Source: Fodinibius roseus (GTDB taxonomy: Bacteria; Bacteroidota; Rhodothermia; Balneolales; Balneolaceae). From it: DNA of 64,000 nt. Where the stretch lies: positions 62,001-126,000 of the forward strand of contig NZ_FQUS01000009.1 in assembly GCF_900129315.1 (NCBI RefSeq), given 5' to 3'. Numbering within the stretch: position 1 is the first letter of the stretch; every line of letters begins with the position of its first letter. Shown one piece after another: positions 7,844 through 16,899 of the stretch. The notes beneath the pieces were generated by a model. That model was not told where the DNA came from, made no database searches, and saw nothing but the letters and a program-made list of their open reading frames with translations. A program made the position numbers and the translations under genes.

Positions 7844-8299
7844 GTGACTGTGAGTATTTCATCTGCGGAGCAGCAACTTCGTTCATTTTTGTTCGGAGTT
7901 GCCGCTTTTATATTTATTGGGACGGTTGCAGAGCTCTACCTTCTGGAACATTTCGAGGAAACCCGGCAATGGATCCCGATCATTTTATCAGTAGCAGGAT
8001 CCACCCTGTGTACAGCGGCCTGGTGGAAACCCAATCGCACATTGTATTGGGGGATTCGCTGGTTAATGGGCCTCATCGCCCTGGCAAGTTTGTACGGTAT
8101 GTACCTCCATTTTATGGGTAACTATGAATTTACCCTGGAGATTAACCCTTCCTTTTCTGCCACAGAGGCGATCTGGCCGGCCATCAAGGGGTCGTACCCG
8201 CTTCTTGCTCCGGGCATCCTTTTTTTGGGGGCTATTCTTGCCCTGGCGGCCACCTACAGGCACCCGGTTATGAAAAGACAGGAAATTCCCGGCGACTAA
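7844..8299 (+). CDS. Small integral membrane protein, unknown function
   Basis: A 151-aa protein with four predicted transmembrane helices (near residues 13-33, 45-62, 70-90 and 118-138). It starts at GTG 7844, three bases after the stop of the HhH lipoprotein; a second GTG two codons later is an alternative. I do not recognise the family. Tight spacing suggests cotranscription and perhaps joint function with the HhH lipoprotein. Confidence 0.65.
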   Translation: MTVSISSAEQQLRSFLFGVAAFIFIGTVAELYLLEHFEETRQWIPIILSVAGSTLCTAAWWKPNRTLYWGIRWLMGLIALASLYGMYLHFMGNYEFTLEINPSFSATEAIWPAIKGSYPLLAPGILFLGAILALAATYRHPVMKRQEIPGD

Positions 8300-8350
8300 T
8301 GGAATACCGGAAGGTGTTGGAGATCTGGGGCTATCCCGATTCCGGCTATC

Positions 8351-8547
8351 GTGAGATTCTTTGCAAAACCCTCCATGTAATAATCTAAGTTGGAGATATC
8401 GGATTGTAGAACCCTTCGCAAAACCGCTCTTTTGCCAATGTCGGCGTTATCGGCCGGGTGAAATCCTCATATATGAGGGATATGCTGCGGGGGCACCTTT
8501 TCCGGAGCCTTGACCTTGACCAAAATCCCTAATTTTTCAAAGGCTGC
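8351..8547 (-). repeat. Dispersed repeat family B, copy B1, with a partial end beside it
   Basis: Copy B1 runs from AGAACCCTTCGCAAAACCG (8408-8426) to the inverse end TTTTTCAAAGGCTG (8532-8545). Read on the minus strand its interior holds GGGATTTTGGTCAAGGTCAA and GATAACGCCGACATTGGC, shared with B4 at 50177-50314. A second isolated end, GAGATTCTTTGCAAAACC, lies at 8353-8370 and suggests a nested or partly deleted copy. The rest of the 447-bp gap (8300-8746) holds no gene that I can support. Confidence 0.65.
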
Positions 8548-8746
8548 CTATACGGAAAAGCGGGATTGTTTTAAGCAAGCGTACATGCATGAAACAACAT
8601 AATTGTGAAGAGCGCGGGCGCTTCTTATAACAGTTTGCAGGGCTTTTTTCTTTTACCGGGCTCACGTTAAAATATGTTTGTAATATTGGTTTTTGATTGA
8701 GTAATTGAGGATAGTCAATCAAATAACTATTAACCTTAGGCGAAGA

Positions 8747-9913
8747 ATGAATTATAAAGGGATTTTGGAGAGTACGATCGGCATCCCGTTTTCGTCAGGC
8801 AATGCCATCCGGGTACTGAAAAACGGCAAAGAAATTTTTCCGGCCATGCTGGATGCTATCAGTGGGGCCCGGCACGAAATTGATTTCCTCACTTTTGTAT
8901 ACTGGAAGGGAGACATTGCCGGACGTTTTGCCCGGCTGCTTGGAAAAAAGGCAAAAGAAGGTGTGGGAGTGCGGGTTATTTTGGATTGTTTCGGTGCCGC
9001 TTTCATGCCCCGGGAGCTCGTTGAGCATATGGAGAAATGTGGGGTGGAGGTCGAATGGATTCGTCCTGTGAAACGATGGAAGATCTGGAAAAGTGATAAT
9101 CGCACCCATCGCAAAGTATTGATATGCGACGGTAATATTGCCTTTACCGGCGGTGTGGGGATAGCGGAAGAGTGGGAGGGGGATGCCCGTAATCCCTCCG
9201 AGTGGCGAGAAACCCATTTCAGGGTCGAAGGTCCCGCCGTAAGGGGACTGCAATCCGCTTTTCTTGAAAATTGGATTGAGACAGGTCACCAGCTTCACGA
9301 GGGACTTCCCTGGCAGGAGGATGACGGAGAGGTCCGGCTCCCCGATGAACAATCGATAAAAGAGATCCCTATCCAGGTAGTGCGAACCTCCGCTTCGGTG
9401 CTCTGGAGTGATATTATGATTCTCTACCGTACTCTTGTAGGCATGGCCCAGGAAAGCATACGAATCACAACGGCCTATTTTAATCCCAATGAGGCGATGG
9501 TCACGCTGTTATGCGAAGCCGCCGAACGCGGCGTGGAGGTTCACATTATGATACCCGGCGAACATATCGATAAACGGGTGGCTAATATTGCCGGGGGGGA
9601 CCGGTTCCAACCTTTACTCAAGGCGGGCGTCAACCTGTGGTTTTACCAAAAAACGATGCTTCACGCCAAATCCATTGTGATAGATGACTACGTTTCTTGC
9701 ATAGGATCGGCGAATTTTAATCACCGTTCGATGTTGAAAGATGATGAAGTCAATATGATAGCTCTTAGCGCAGAACTGGCAGAATTGCTGGTTAATCACT
9801 TTCAGGAAGATTTAACCTATTGTGACAAAATTAAGCAAGACCAATGGGAACAGCGAAGCCTGATGCAGCGGGGACTGGAGGTAGTGAGTAAATTTTTTAA
9901 ACAGCAAATTTAG
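8747..9913 (+). CDS. Cardiolipin-synthase-like phospholipase D family protein
   Basis: A 388-aa PLD-superfamily enzyme with two HKD motifs: HRKVLICDGNIAFTGG (H121, K123, D128) and HAKSIVIDDYVSCIGSANFN (H306, K308, D313). Two such motifs in a protein of this size fit the ClsB/ClsA catalytic region, which makes cardiolipin from phosphatidylglycerol or phosphatidylethanolamine. There is no N-terminal transmembrane pair, so it resembles ClsB more than ClsA. The start is ATG 8747, preceded by AGGCGA; the frame is also open from TTG 8705. It is monocistronic. A general phosphodiesterase role cannot be excluded. Confidence 0.85.
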   Translation: MNYKGILESTIGIPFSSGNAIRVLKNGKEIFPAMLDAISGARHEIDFLTFVYWKGDIAGRFARLLGKKAKEGVGVRVILDCFGAAFMPRELVEHMEKCGVEVEWIRPVKRWKIWKSDNRTHRKVLICDGNIAFTGGVGIAEEWEGDARNPSEWRETHFRVEGPAVRGLQSAFLENWIETGHQLHEGLPWQEDDGEVRLPDEQSIKEIPIQVVRTSASVLWSDIMILYRTLVGMAQESIRITTAYFNPNEAMVTLLCEAAERGVEVHIMIPGEHIDKRVANIAGGDRFQPLLKAGVNLWFYQKTMLHAKSIVIDDYVSCIGSANFNHRSMLKDDEVNMIALSAELAELLVNHFQEDLTYCDKIKQDQWEQRSLMQRGLEVVSKFFKQQI

Positions 9914-10006
9914 GGTTATTCTCTGCTGAACAGTCACTTACTAAAAATACCCCTGAAAGGTTTATATCCATAATTACTACATATTTTTGACCCATAAACA
10001 TTCATA

Positions 10007-10960
10007 ATGAACCCCCTTGGCATGAGCAAAAAACTAACAAAACTATGTATTATCCTCGGCAGTATCGTTGCCGTATCAGGGATGCTTCCGCAACATGAGG
10101 CCTTCGCACAGGAGAAGGAAAGCAGAATTGATAGCCTTACTCTCAGCCTATGGCCCGAGGGAGCGCCGGAGGCGCAGGGAGACAGCGATCTCGACACGCC
10201 TACGCTTACGGTATATCTGCCGGAAAAAGCAGCTACATCCCAAACAGGAGTAGTGATATTCCCGGGGGGCGGTTATGCTCATTTGGCAATGGATCACGAA
10301 GGCCGGCAGGTGGCAGAATGGCTCAATAGTCTGGGGATAGCTGCGTTTGTGGTAAAATACCGGCTGGGTACCCGTTATCATCATCCATCCCAGCTGAAGG
10401 ATGCCCAGCGGGCGATACGGTTGGTACGGGCCAATGCCGGGCGGTGGAATATCAGCACCAGTCATATTGGGGTGCTTGGTTTTTCGGCAGGGGGACACCT
10501 TGCCTCGACGGCGGGTACCCATTTTGAAGGGGATTATGGGAGTACCGGTACTGCAGGCGATCCCCTGGAGGAAATAGAACCCCGTCCCGATTTTATGATC
10601 CTGATTTATCCGGTAATTACCATGAAACCGGATTATACGCACCGGGGCTCGCGCAATCACCTGCTGGGAGAGAACCCCGACGAAGAGATGGTGCAGTTTC
10701 TCTCCAACGAAAGCCGGGTAACCGAAAATACGCCACCGGCATTCCTGGTGCACGGGTCCAACGACAGGTCTGTACCCGTACAAAACAGCCTGCAATTCTA
10801 TGAAGCGCTTTTGAAACACGGCGTGCCTGCGGAGATGCACCTGTTTGAAGATGGTCCGCATGGTTTCGGCTTAGCGCCCGAAGATGAGGAGCTTTCGCAG
10901 TGGCCTGATCTATGTGAGCGTTGGATGAAGAGCCGGGGATTGTTGTCCGGCAAGCAGTAA
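10007..10960 (+). CDS. Secreted alpha/beta-hydrolase (acetyl-esterase-like)
   Basis: A 317-aa protein with a cleavable signal peptide (residues 1-35, ending EAFAQ). The domain has the oxyanion-hole motif FPGGGY (85-90), the nucleophile elbow GFSAGGH (Ser160), an acid in VHGSNDRSVP (about Asp253) and the catalytic His in DGPHGFG (about His286). This pattern is typical of acetylxylan-esterase and BD-FAE-like enzymes that act on acylated sugars. It is probably periplasmic or extracellular. No polysaccharide-utilisation genes are nearby, so the substrate is open. It converges on the VOC gene with 11 bp between stops. Confidence 0.8.
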   Translation: MNPLGMSKKLTKLCIILGSIVAVSGMLPQHEAFAQEKESRIDSLTLSLWPEGAPEAQGDSDLDTPTLTVYLPEKAATSQTGVVIFPGGGYAHLAMDHEGRQVAEWLNSLGIAAFVVKYRLGTRYHHPSQLKDAQRAIRLVRANAGRWNISTSHIGVLGFSAGGHLASTAGTHFEGDYGSTGTAGDPLEEIEPRPDFMILIYPVITMKPDYTHRGSRNHLLGENPDEEMVQFLSNESRVTENTPPAFLVHGSNDRSVPVQNSLQFYEALLKHGVPAEMHLFEDGPHGFGLAPEDEELSQWPDLCERWMKSRGLLSGKQ

Positions 10961-10971
10961 AGAAAGTGCCT

Positions 10972-11421
10972 TCACTGTTGGTCAGCAACATCATTCACTT
11001 CGATCCAATAGCCGTCCGGATCCTGAAAATAAATTTGGCGGATCCCGTCAGGCCGGGTATTGAAGGTGTACGGCTTGCCGTAGGCACTGGCGTAGTAGAT
11101 ATCGTTTGCCTCTAAATTTTTCAAAAGGCTGTCCAGGTCGGAGGTTTTCAGTGCCAGGTGGATACGCTGGATCATATGGATCTTCGTGGTGTCTCCTTCA
11201 ATAAGATGAAGTTCCATATGCGGCCCCATACTGAACCATCGGATGGTTTCTTTTTGAGTTTTATTTTCAATTTCCGGAAGTGAAAGTACCTCTCCGTAAA
11301 AAGCGGCACTGCTGTCCAGGTCCTCGACGGTAATGGAGTAGTGGTCGAAGGTGAGGCCGGGATTCTTTATGGCAGCCAGTGATACCATTGTGACAGAGAA
11401 GCAGAGAAGAAGTAACAGCAT
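10972..11421 (-). CDS. Exported VOC (glyoxalase/bleomycin-resistance fold) protein
   Basis: A 149-aa protein. A hydrophobic N-terminus (residues 1-17) is followed by one vicinal-oxygen-chelate domain: FDHYSITVEDLDSSAAFYGE opens the first beta-alpha module and IYFQDPDGYWIEVND closes the second. His27, His92 and Glu142 are likely metal ligands. Enzymes of this fold include glyoxalase I, dioxygenases and antibiotic-binding proteins. The signal-like start is unusual for the family and suggests a periplasmic location. Substrate unknown. Confidence 0.75.
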   Translation of the reverse strand: MLLLLLCFSVTMVSLAAIKNPGLTFDHYSITVEDLDSSAAFYGEVLSLPEIENKTQKETIRWFSMGPHMELHLIEGDTTKIHMIQRIHLALKTSDLDSLLKNLEANDIYYASAYGKPYTFNTRPDGIRQIYFQDPDGYWIEVNDVADQQ

Positions 11422-11482
11422 ATCGCTAAAAGTTTATTTGGTTTCGTTCGGGTCCACCGAAGTGATCTATATTTATGTCAAA

Positions 11483-11520
11483 GTATAAATTGTTATCTAT
11501 TGATATATAACAATTTATAC
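11483..11520. promoter_or_regulatory. Perfect 14-bp inverted repeat
   Basis: GTATAAATTGTTAT (11483-11496) and its exact reverse complement ATAACAATTTATAC (11507-11520) flank a 10-bp loop. The site lies 62 bp upstream of the minus-strand VOC gene and downstream of the SGNH hydrolase. It could be an operator for the VOC gene or an AT-rich hairpin at the SGNH transcript end. Neither orientation has a clean U-tract, so terminator function is doubtful. Confidence 0.5.
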
Positions 11521-11686
11521 GCTTCATCCATAAAATATATAGATATATAGAGTTGTTTTGTCCCGTTTGATGTAAATGATTCCGAGGCAGCGCCCTTGGG
11601 ATCATAATACGGCTTTGCTTTGCATATTTTGATCGATTTTTTTCCAACCCCGGGAGCCGGAGAATCAGACTGCCCGTATATTTGGA

Positions 11687-12379
11687 CTATGGGACCATTT
11701 TATGGAGTACGGGACGAATGGCTTCATTCCATTTTTCATACCCTTGCTTGTTGAGATGCAGCTGATCGTCAAGGAACAGGCTGTCGTCGGGTTTGCCATC
11801 GGCCTTTAATATGGGCGTGGCCAGGTCGACGTAATGCAGTTGTTCATAGCTGCTGTTATAATCTTTAACCAACTGGTTTAGCTTGCTCATTTCTGGCCAG
11901 TAATCCCACCGGCTGCTGCTCGGTTTTACCGGGATATATAGAAAATCAACACCGGGCTGATCGTTGAGAATCCGTTCTACCAGTTGCCGGTAATCATGGA
12001 ATACCTGTTCAACCGGTTTGTCAGCGGCAATGTCGTTGTCGCCCTCATAGAATACAATGAGTGCTGGATCATATTTCCCGATGACGGCTTCATAATAATG
12101 TTGAACGTCGGACGTCTGTGACCCGCCGAATCCACGGTTGATAACGGGCAGGTCGGGGAAGGCAGCAGCCGTCTCCCAGAGCCGTATGCTGGAGCTTCCC
12201 ACAAAAAGAATTGCATCAGAGGGAAAACTGTTTCGCTTGTCCCACGATTCAAATTGTTCTATCTGTTCTTCAAAACGCAGGGGATCCGGATCATCAACCG
12301 TATCGTGCTGGGCTGAAGCGGTAAAGCAGCTTACGCAAAGGATAAGTAAAAGTACGAGCAGGGATGGTCTGTGCGGCAT
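11687..12379 (-). CDS. Secreted SGNH/GDSL-family hydrolase
   Basis: A 230-aa protein with a signal peptide (1-23, ending TASAQ). SGNH blocks are visible: FVGSSSIRLW holds the nucleophile serine (about Ser63), NRGFGGSQ the Gly of block II, YEGDNDIA the Asn of block III, and LDDQLHLN the Asp and His (about 208-211). The family comprises esterases and lipases that include carbohydrate de-acetylases and lysophospholipases. Probably periplasmic or surface-exposed; substrate unknown. Monocistronic. Confidence 0.85.
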   Translation of the reverse strand: MPHRPSLLVLLLILCVSCFTASAQHDTVDDPDPLRFEEQIEQFESWDKRNSFPSDAILFVGSSSIRLWETAAAFPDLPVINRGFGGSQTSDVQHYYEAVIGKYDPALIVFYEGDNDIAADKPVEQVFHDYRQLVERILNDQPGVDFLYIPVKPSSSRWDYWPEMSKLNQLVKDYNSSYEQLHYVDLATPILKADGKPDDSLFLDDQLHLNKQGYEKWNEAIRPVLHKMVP

Positions 12380-12540
12380 TATGTTTGAGTAAAGTTATTG
12401 AAATTGCAGCCTAAGTTGTTGGAAATGATATCTGATTTACTGTTCTTTTCCAACTTTTGTTGTGGAACATCCTTTTGTTGCGCTACGCCCGGATTGGAAT
12501 AGCGGGGCCGGAGTGAAGGCAGCGGATGGTACCAGCGACA

Positions 12541-12575
12541 TTAAAAATGGTGACACCCTGCTTGGATGTCACCAT
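12541..12575 (-). terminator. Rho-independent terminator of sucD
   Basis: On the minus strand ATGGTGACA pairs exactly with TGTCACCAT across an 11-nt loop and is followed by TTTTTAA. It begins 29 bp after the sucD stop codon. Confidence 0.85.
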
Positions 12576-12604
12576 CAAAAAATTCGTAGGTATCCAGAAA
12601 GTAA

Positions 12605-13480
12605 TCAGGCGGTTTCCAGCAGTTCCTTGAGCGTTGTGCCGATCTCGGCGGGACTGTCAACCACGGTGACACCAGCATCACGGAGCGCTTTCTTCTTGTC
12701 GTCGGCTCCCCCTTGTCCCCCGGAAATAATGGCACCGGCGTGTCCCATACGCCGGCCGGGAGGGGCGGTACTGCCGGCAATAAAGGCGACGACCGGTTTA
12801 CTGACATTGTCCTCAATATAGGCCGCGGCCTCTTCCTCCGCTGATCCGCCGATTTCACCGATAAGTACAATAGCTTCGGTATCGGGGTCATCCTGAAAAA
12901 GCTTGACGGCGTCGGTGTGCGTCGTCCCGATCACCGGATCGCCGCCGATTCCGATCGCGGTACTTTGTCCCATTCCGGCTTTCGTCAGCTGGTCGACGGC
13001 TTCATAGGTCAGCGTTCCGGAGCGGGAAATAAGTCCCACTGTGCCCGGCGTAAAAATATTTCCGGGCATAATGCCTATTTTGGCTTCGCCGGGCGTAATA
13101 ACACCGGGACAGTTGGGCCCGATGAGCGTAGCCCCGTGGCTTTTTACAATTTGTTTGGCGGTGATCATATCCTTGACGGGAATGCCTTCCGTAATGCAGA
13201 TAATGACCTCTATACCGGCGAAAGCGGCTTCAGAGATCGCATCTCCCGCAAAGGCCGGGGGGACAAATATGACGGAGGTGTTCGCCTGTTCTTTGGACAC
13301 CGCATCGGCCACCGTATTATACACAGGCAGTTCGAGGTGTTTCTGTCCCCCTTTCCCGGGCGTTACGCCGGCGACCACATTGGTTCCGTATTCTATCATC
13401 TGTTCGGTGTGGAAGCCGCCTTCGCTCCCCGTAATTCCCTGTACGACTAAACGAGTATCATTACCAACAAGTACGCTCAT
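12605..13480 (-). CDS. sucD: Succinate--CoA ligase, alpha subunit
   Basis: The alpha subunit binds CoA and carries the phosphohistidine that relays phosphate between succinyl-CoA and ADP/GDP in the TCA cycle. The 291-aa protein has the CoA-binding Rossmann domain ([21 protein letters not shown]), the [10 protein letters not shown] block and the catalytic GHAGAI with His247. Length is standard. The beta subunit sucC is not adjacent; the gene stands alone with its own terminator, as in many FCB-group genomes. Confidence 0.97.
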   Translation of the reverse strand: MSVLVGNDTRLVVQGITGSEGGFHTEQMIEYGTNVVAGVTPGKGGQKHLELPVYNTVADAVSKEQANTSVIFVPPAFAGDAISEAAFAGIEVIICITEGIPVKDMITAKQIVKSHGATLIGPNCPGVITPGEAKIGIMPGNIFTPGTVGLISRSGTLTYEAVDQLTKAGMGQSTAIGIGGDPVIGTTHTDAVKLFQDDPDTEAIVLIGEIGGSAEEEAAAYIEDNVSKPVVAFIAGSTAPPGRRMGHAGAIISGGQGGADDKKKALRDAGVTVVDSPAEIGTTLKELLETA

Positions 13481-13693
13481 GAACTTTTTTTGTTAAGTTA
13501 AACGGTTTGAATGAATCGGTCGAAATATACCCACAACATTATGAATTGGCAAAGAGGGACCGAGGATTAATTGATTTCGCTTATTAACCTGCAACCTGCA
13601 TTTAATGGGTAATCCCCAATTCCACATTTTTAAATCCCAATTTCCAAAATACAGGGTGAAAATCATCGGAATAACTGTTATCATTTCGTTGCT

Positions 13694-15721
13694 ATGGCAA
13701 TAATGATTCCGGATGAAAAGAAAGAAGAGGTTCGCGGTGCGGCGGACATCGTGGAAGTGGTCGAAGACTACGTAAAGCTGAAACGATCGGGCCGCAGCTG
13801 GAAAGGACTGTGTCCCTTTCACGACGAGCGTACGGCGTCCTTTCACGTAACGCCGGACCTGGGTATTTATAAATGTTTCGGATGCGGGGCCTCCGGGGAT
13901 GTGTTTAATTTTGTGATGGAGATGGAGGGCGTGGGATTCGTCGAGGCCATGCGCTCGCTGGCAGACCGCTACGGTGTGTCGCTGCCGGAAGAGGAAGACG
14001 CGGAATTTGACGAAGACCATCACCTCCGCGAAGGCATTTATCACGCGCTGAAATATGCGGGGGTCTTTTTTTATCGTCACCTTATGGAGACCGGAGAAGC
14101 ACAGAAGGCGCGCGACTATCTCAAAAAAAGGGGCTATAATCGTACCATTATCAAGCGGTACGGACTCGGTTACGCGCCCGGCGGAGGAGACAAACTCTAT
14201 CGCACCGCACTGGATTCCGGGTTGAACGAGGAGTACCTGCTGGAAGCGGGACTTATTAAGCCGAGTAATCGCGGGGATGGGTTTTATGATGCGTTCCGGG
14301 AACGCCTGATGTTTCCCATTTTCAATCCGTCCGGCAAAGTGATTGCTTATGCGGGACGCGTGCTGGGCAATGAGAAGACGGCGAAATATATCAATTCTCC
14401 GCAAACCCGGGTATACAATAAGAGCAAGGTGCTCTATGGTATTAACTTTGCCAAAAATGAGATTCGCAAATCGGATGAAGTGATCTTGGTGGAAGGATAT
14501 ACGGATGTCATTTCCCTCCAGCAATACGGCGTTAAAAATGTAGTGGCATCCAGCGGCACCTCGCTAACGCCCGATCAGATGAAGCTCCTGCACCGGTATG
14601 GTGAGACCATTACCATGATTTATGACTCTGATTCAGCCGGCCAGCGAGCCATGAAGCGCGGTATCAATATCGCACTGCGGGAGGGGATGGATGTCCGCCT
14701 GCTCGAGCTGCCGGAAGGGGAAGACCCGGACTCCTTTGTTCGGCAGTTTGGCAGGGATTCATTCCTGGAGATGAAGCAGGAGGAAGAGGAGGATTTTCTG
14801 GCCTACCAGATTCACAAGTCGAGGGACGAAGGACGGTGGGAGCGTCCCGCTGAAAAAAAGAAGGTGGTCAACGAGATCCTGGAAAGCATTGCACACATGC
14901 CCGACCCGGTTTCCAGGGAAACCTACGTGCAGCACCTGAACAGCAAAGCCAGGATAGGCGACCGGGCCCTTTTTGACGAGTTGGGCAAAATTCGCAAAGA
15001 ACTGAAAGAAGAGCGGATCCGGGCCCGGAAACGCCGGCAGCGACGCCAGGAGCGGGAACAACGAGATTCAGCGGCTTCTTCCGAAGCCCCGGCTCCCCAT
15101 TCGGTTGGTTTTCAAAAGCAGGTGGATGAGGCGGGCTCCAAAAAAACAACAACTCCTCCCCGGAAAAGGCCTAATTTTGAGAAGGAGTTGATTCGCCTGA
15201 TGCTGATGTACGGACGTGATATGATTGATTATATCGGCTCCTACTGTTCGGGCAAGCATTTTGAGGACGAGCAGCTCCGTGACTTCTACGAGGATATCAT
15301 TAAACGGTATAAAGCCGAAGAGGAGGTGAGCGTTGAAAAGTATGCAAGCCGCGAACATCCGTATCCGGAACTGGTCGGGGAAATTGTGCTGGAAAAGTAT
15401 TCCGTGAGTGAACGTCATCACGAAAAGATAGGCGTACAGTATAAAAAAGATAAGAACCCCTATCGTACGGCCAAAGGGGCGCTAAAGGCATTGAAAGTAC
15501 ATTTTATTAACCGGTTGCAAACAGAACTCTATGAGCAATATAATGACGCTGAGGGAGAGGAGCGCAAAAAAGTAATGCGGCTTATGAAAGAAGCCGGGCG
15601 ACGGCGTACACAGATACAGCAATCGCCGATCGACGAACTTTTTCCGGATCCCGATACCAATGCCGCAAAAAGTGTTTCCGAAAAAATATTCGAATACAAG
15701 ATGAAGGATCCTGACGAGTGA
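13694..15721 (+). CDS. dnaG: DNA primase
   Basis: Makes RNA primers at the replication fork. The 675-aa protein has the CHC2 zinc finger (Cys40, His43, Cys61, Cys64), the catalytic domain with the TOPRIM motifs VILVEGYTDV and YDSDSAG, and a long C-terminal region (about 430-675) that should bind DnaB helicase. A charged, low-complexity Arg/Glu/Gln segment (about 435-470) links the core to the C-terminal domain. The start is ATG 13694. No rpoD or rpsU lies next to it, unlike the enteric macromolecular-synthesis operon. Confidence 0.97.
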   Translation: MAIMIPDEKKEEVRGAADIVEVVEDYVKLKRSGRSWKGLCPFHDERTASFHVTPDLGIYKCFGCGASGDVFNFVMEMEGVGFVEAMRSLADRYGVSLPEEEDAEFDEDHHLREGIYHALKYAGVFFYRHLMETGEAQKARDYLKKRGYNRTIIKRYGLGYAPGGGDKLYRTALDSGLNEEYLLEAGLIKPSNRGDGFYDAFRERLMFPIFNPSGKVIAYAGRVLGNEKTAKYINSPQTRVYNKSKVLYGINFAKNEIRKSDEVILVEGYTDVISLQQYGVKNVVASSGTSLTPDQMKLLHRYGETITMIYDSDSAGQRAMKRGINIALREGMDVRLLELPEGEDPDSFVRQFGRDSFLEMKQEEEEDFLAYQIHKSRDEGRWERPAEKKKVVNEILESIAHMPDPVSRETYVQHLNSKARIGDRALFDELGKIRKELKEERIRARKRRQRRQEREQRDSAASSEAPAPHSVGFQKQVDEAGSKKTTTPPRKRPNFEKELIRLMLMYGRDMIDYIGSYCSGKHFEDEQLRDFYEDIIKRYKAEEEVSVEKYASREHPYPELVGEIVLEKYSVSERHHEKIGVQYKKDKNPYRTAKGALKALKVHFINRLQTELYEQYNDAEGEERKKVMRLMKEAGRRRTQIQQSPIDELFPDPDTNAAKSVSEKIFEYKMKDPDE

Positions 15722-15849
15722 TAAATCGTGAGCCGGGGGGAACCGATTTGGTGTATCGCACCCCGTTCACAGGTTCTTTCTTTTGGTTATTTTTACGGTT
15801 TGAAAAGTTCTCAGTTAAATAAACAGCAAATGTAAATTATTAAAAGAGA

Positions 15850-16668
15850 ATGTCAGATTACACTATTGAGTTAAATGTCGCCCGTAAAGCGGCCGATGCC
15901 GCTGCCGAAATTATCCGGGAATTCCAGTCGGCCAGCAGCTTTTCAGTCAGCTATAAAGGCAAAAATGATATTGTTACGGATGCGGATTTAAAATCGGAGC
16001 AGCAAATTTTGTCCATTATACAGAAGGAGTTCCCGGAAGATCGCATACTGGCCGAAGAGTCGTCCGAAGATATAACGCTTCCCGAAGGGCGAATATGGCT
16101 TATTGATCCCATTGACGGGACGACAAATTTTGCTCACGGTTTCCCGGTATACTGCGTCTCCATTGCGTTGTGGGAACACCGTCAGCCTAAAATGGGACTG
16201 GTACTGGAGGTTTCGCGCAACGAGCGTTTTTCAGCCCTGGCGGGTAGTGGAGCCTATTTAAACGGAAATCCTATTTCGGTATCCAGGCTGGAGGATTCCC
16301 AAAACGCTTTGGTCGGCACCGGATTTCCGTACAATGATCTGAGCCTGGTCGATAATTATCTGAAGTTTTTCCGTATGCTGATACACCAGATCCAGGGAGT
16401 GAGACGGGCTGGTGCTGCCGCCTATGATTTGTGTTGTGTGGCTTGCGGGCGGTTTGACGGATTCTATGAATATTCGCTGAATCCCTGGGATGTAGGCGCT
16501 GCCTCGCTTATTGTCAGGGAGGCGGGGGGAGAGGTATCCGATTGGGAAGGCGGGGACAACTGGCTGCTTGGCAAGCGAATTGTGGCCGGGAATCCTTCCA
16601 TCCACCAATTCTTGCTGGAAGAAATTCAAAAGCAGTTTACGGAGGAAGAAGTGCTGGGGGAGAAGTGA
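15850..16668 (+). CDS. suhB: Inositol monophosphatase family protein (SuhB-like)
   Basis: A 272-aa Mg-dependent phosphatase with the family's metal-binding motifs: AEESSED (Glu70), DPIDGTTNFAHG (Asp86, Asp89, Gly90, Thr91) and WDVGAASLIVREAGG near residue 213. Members dephosphorylate myo-inositol-1-phosphate and related sugar phosphates; E. coli SuhB also binds rRNA transcription complexes. It lies 128 bp after dnaG and has its own probable promoter region. Confidence 0.9.
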   Translation: MSDYTIELNVARKAADAAAEIIREFQSASSFSVSYKGKNDIVTDADLKSEQQILSIIQKEFPEDRILAEESSEDITLPEGRIWLIDPIDGTTNFAHGFPVYCVSIALWEHRQPKMGLVLEVSRNERFSALAGSGAYLNGNPISVSRLEDSQNALVGTGFPYNDLSLVDNYLKFFRMLIHQIQGVRRAGAAAYDLCCVACGRFDGFYEYSLNPWDVGAASLIVREAGGEVSDWEGGDNWLLGKRIVAGNPSIHQFLLEEIQKQFTEEEVLGEK

Positions 16669-16899
16669 AAAAAATATATAGGCGTCTACGAGACAGGCAG
16701 TCCACAACGGTTAATAAAATTCGCATGATGTACACCGTATTTATTTTTAAGTAACAGGATTTTAAATAAATACCTGTCACCGGTATTCAAAATAACAGTT
16801 TGCAAATTACAGGTAATGAAAAACAACACTAATCCTTGACAAGAGAAGGCTGGGTTCCACAGTAGATTTAACTGAACCCTTAACAGCGACCTTAAGCTA

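Noticed and set aside
13493-14524. 343-codon minus-strand frame opposite dnaG
   Set aside because: dnaG carries all catalytic motifs in this stretch; the opposite frame has no domain or context.
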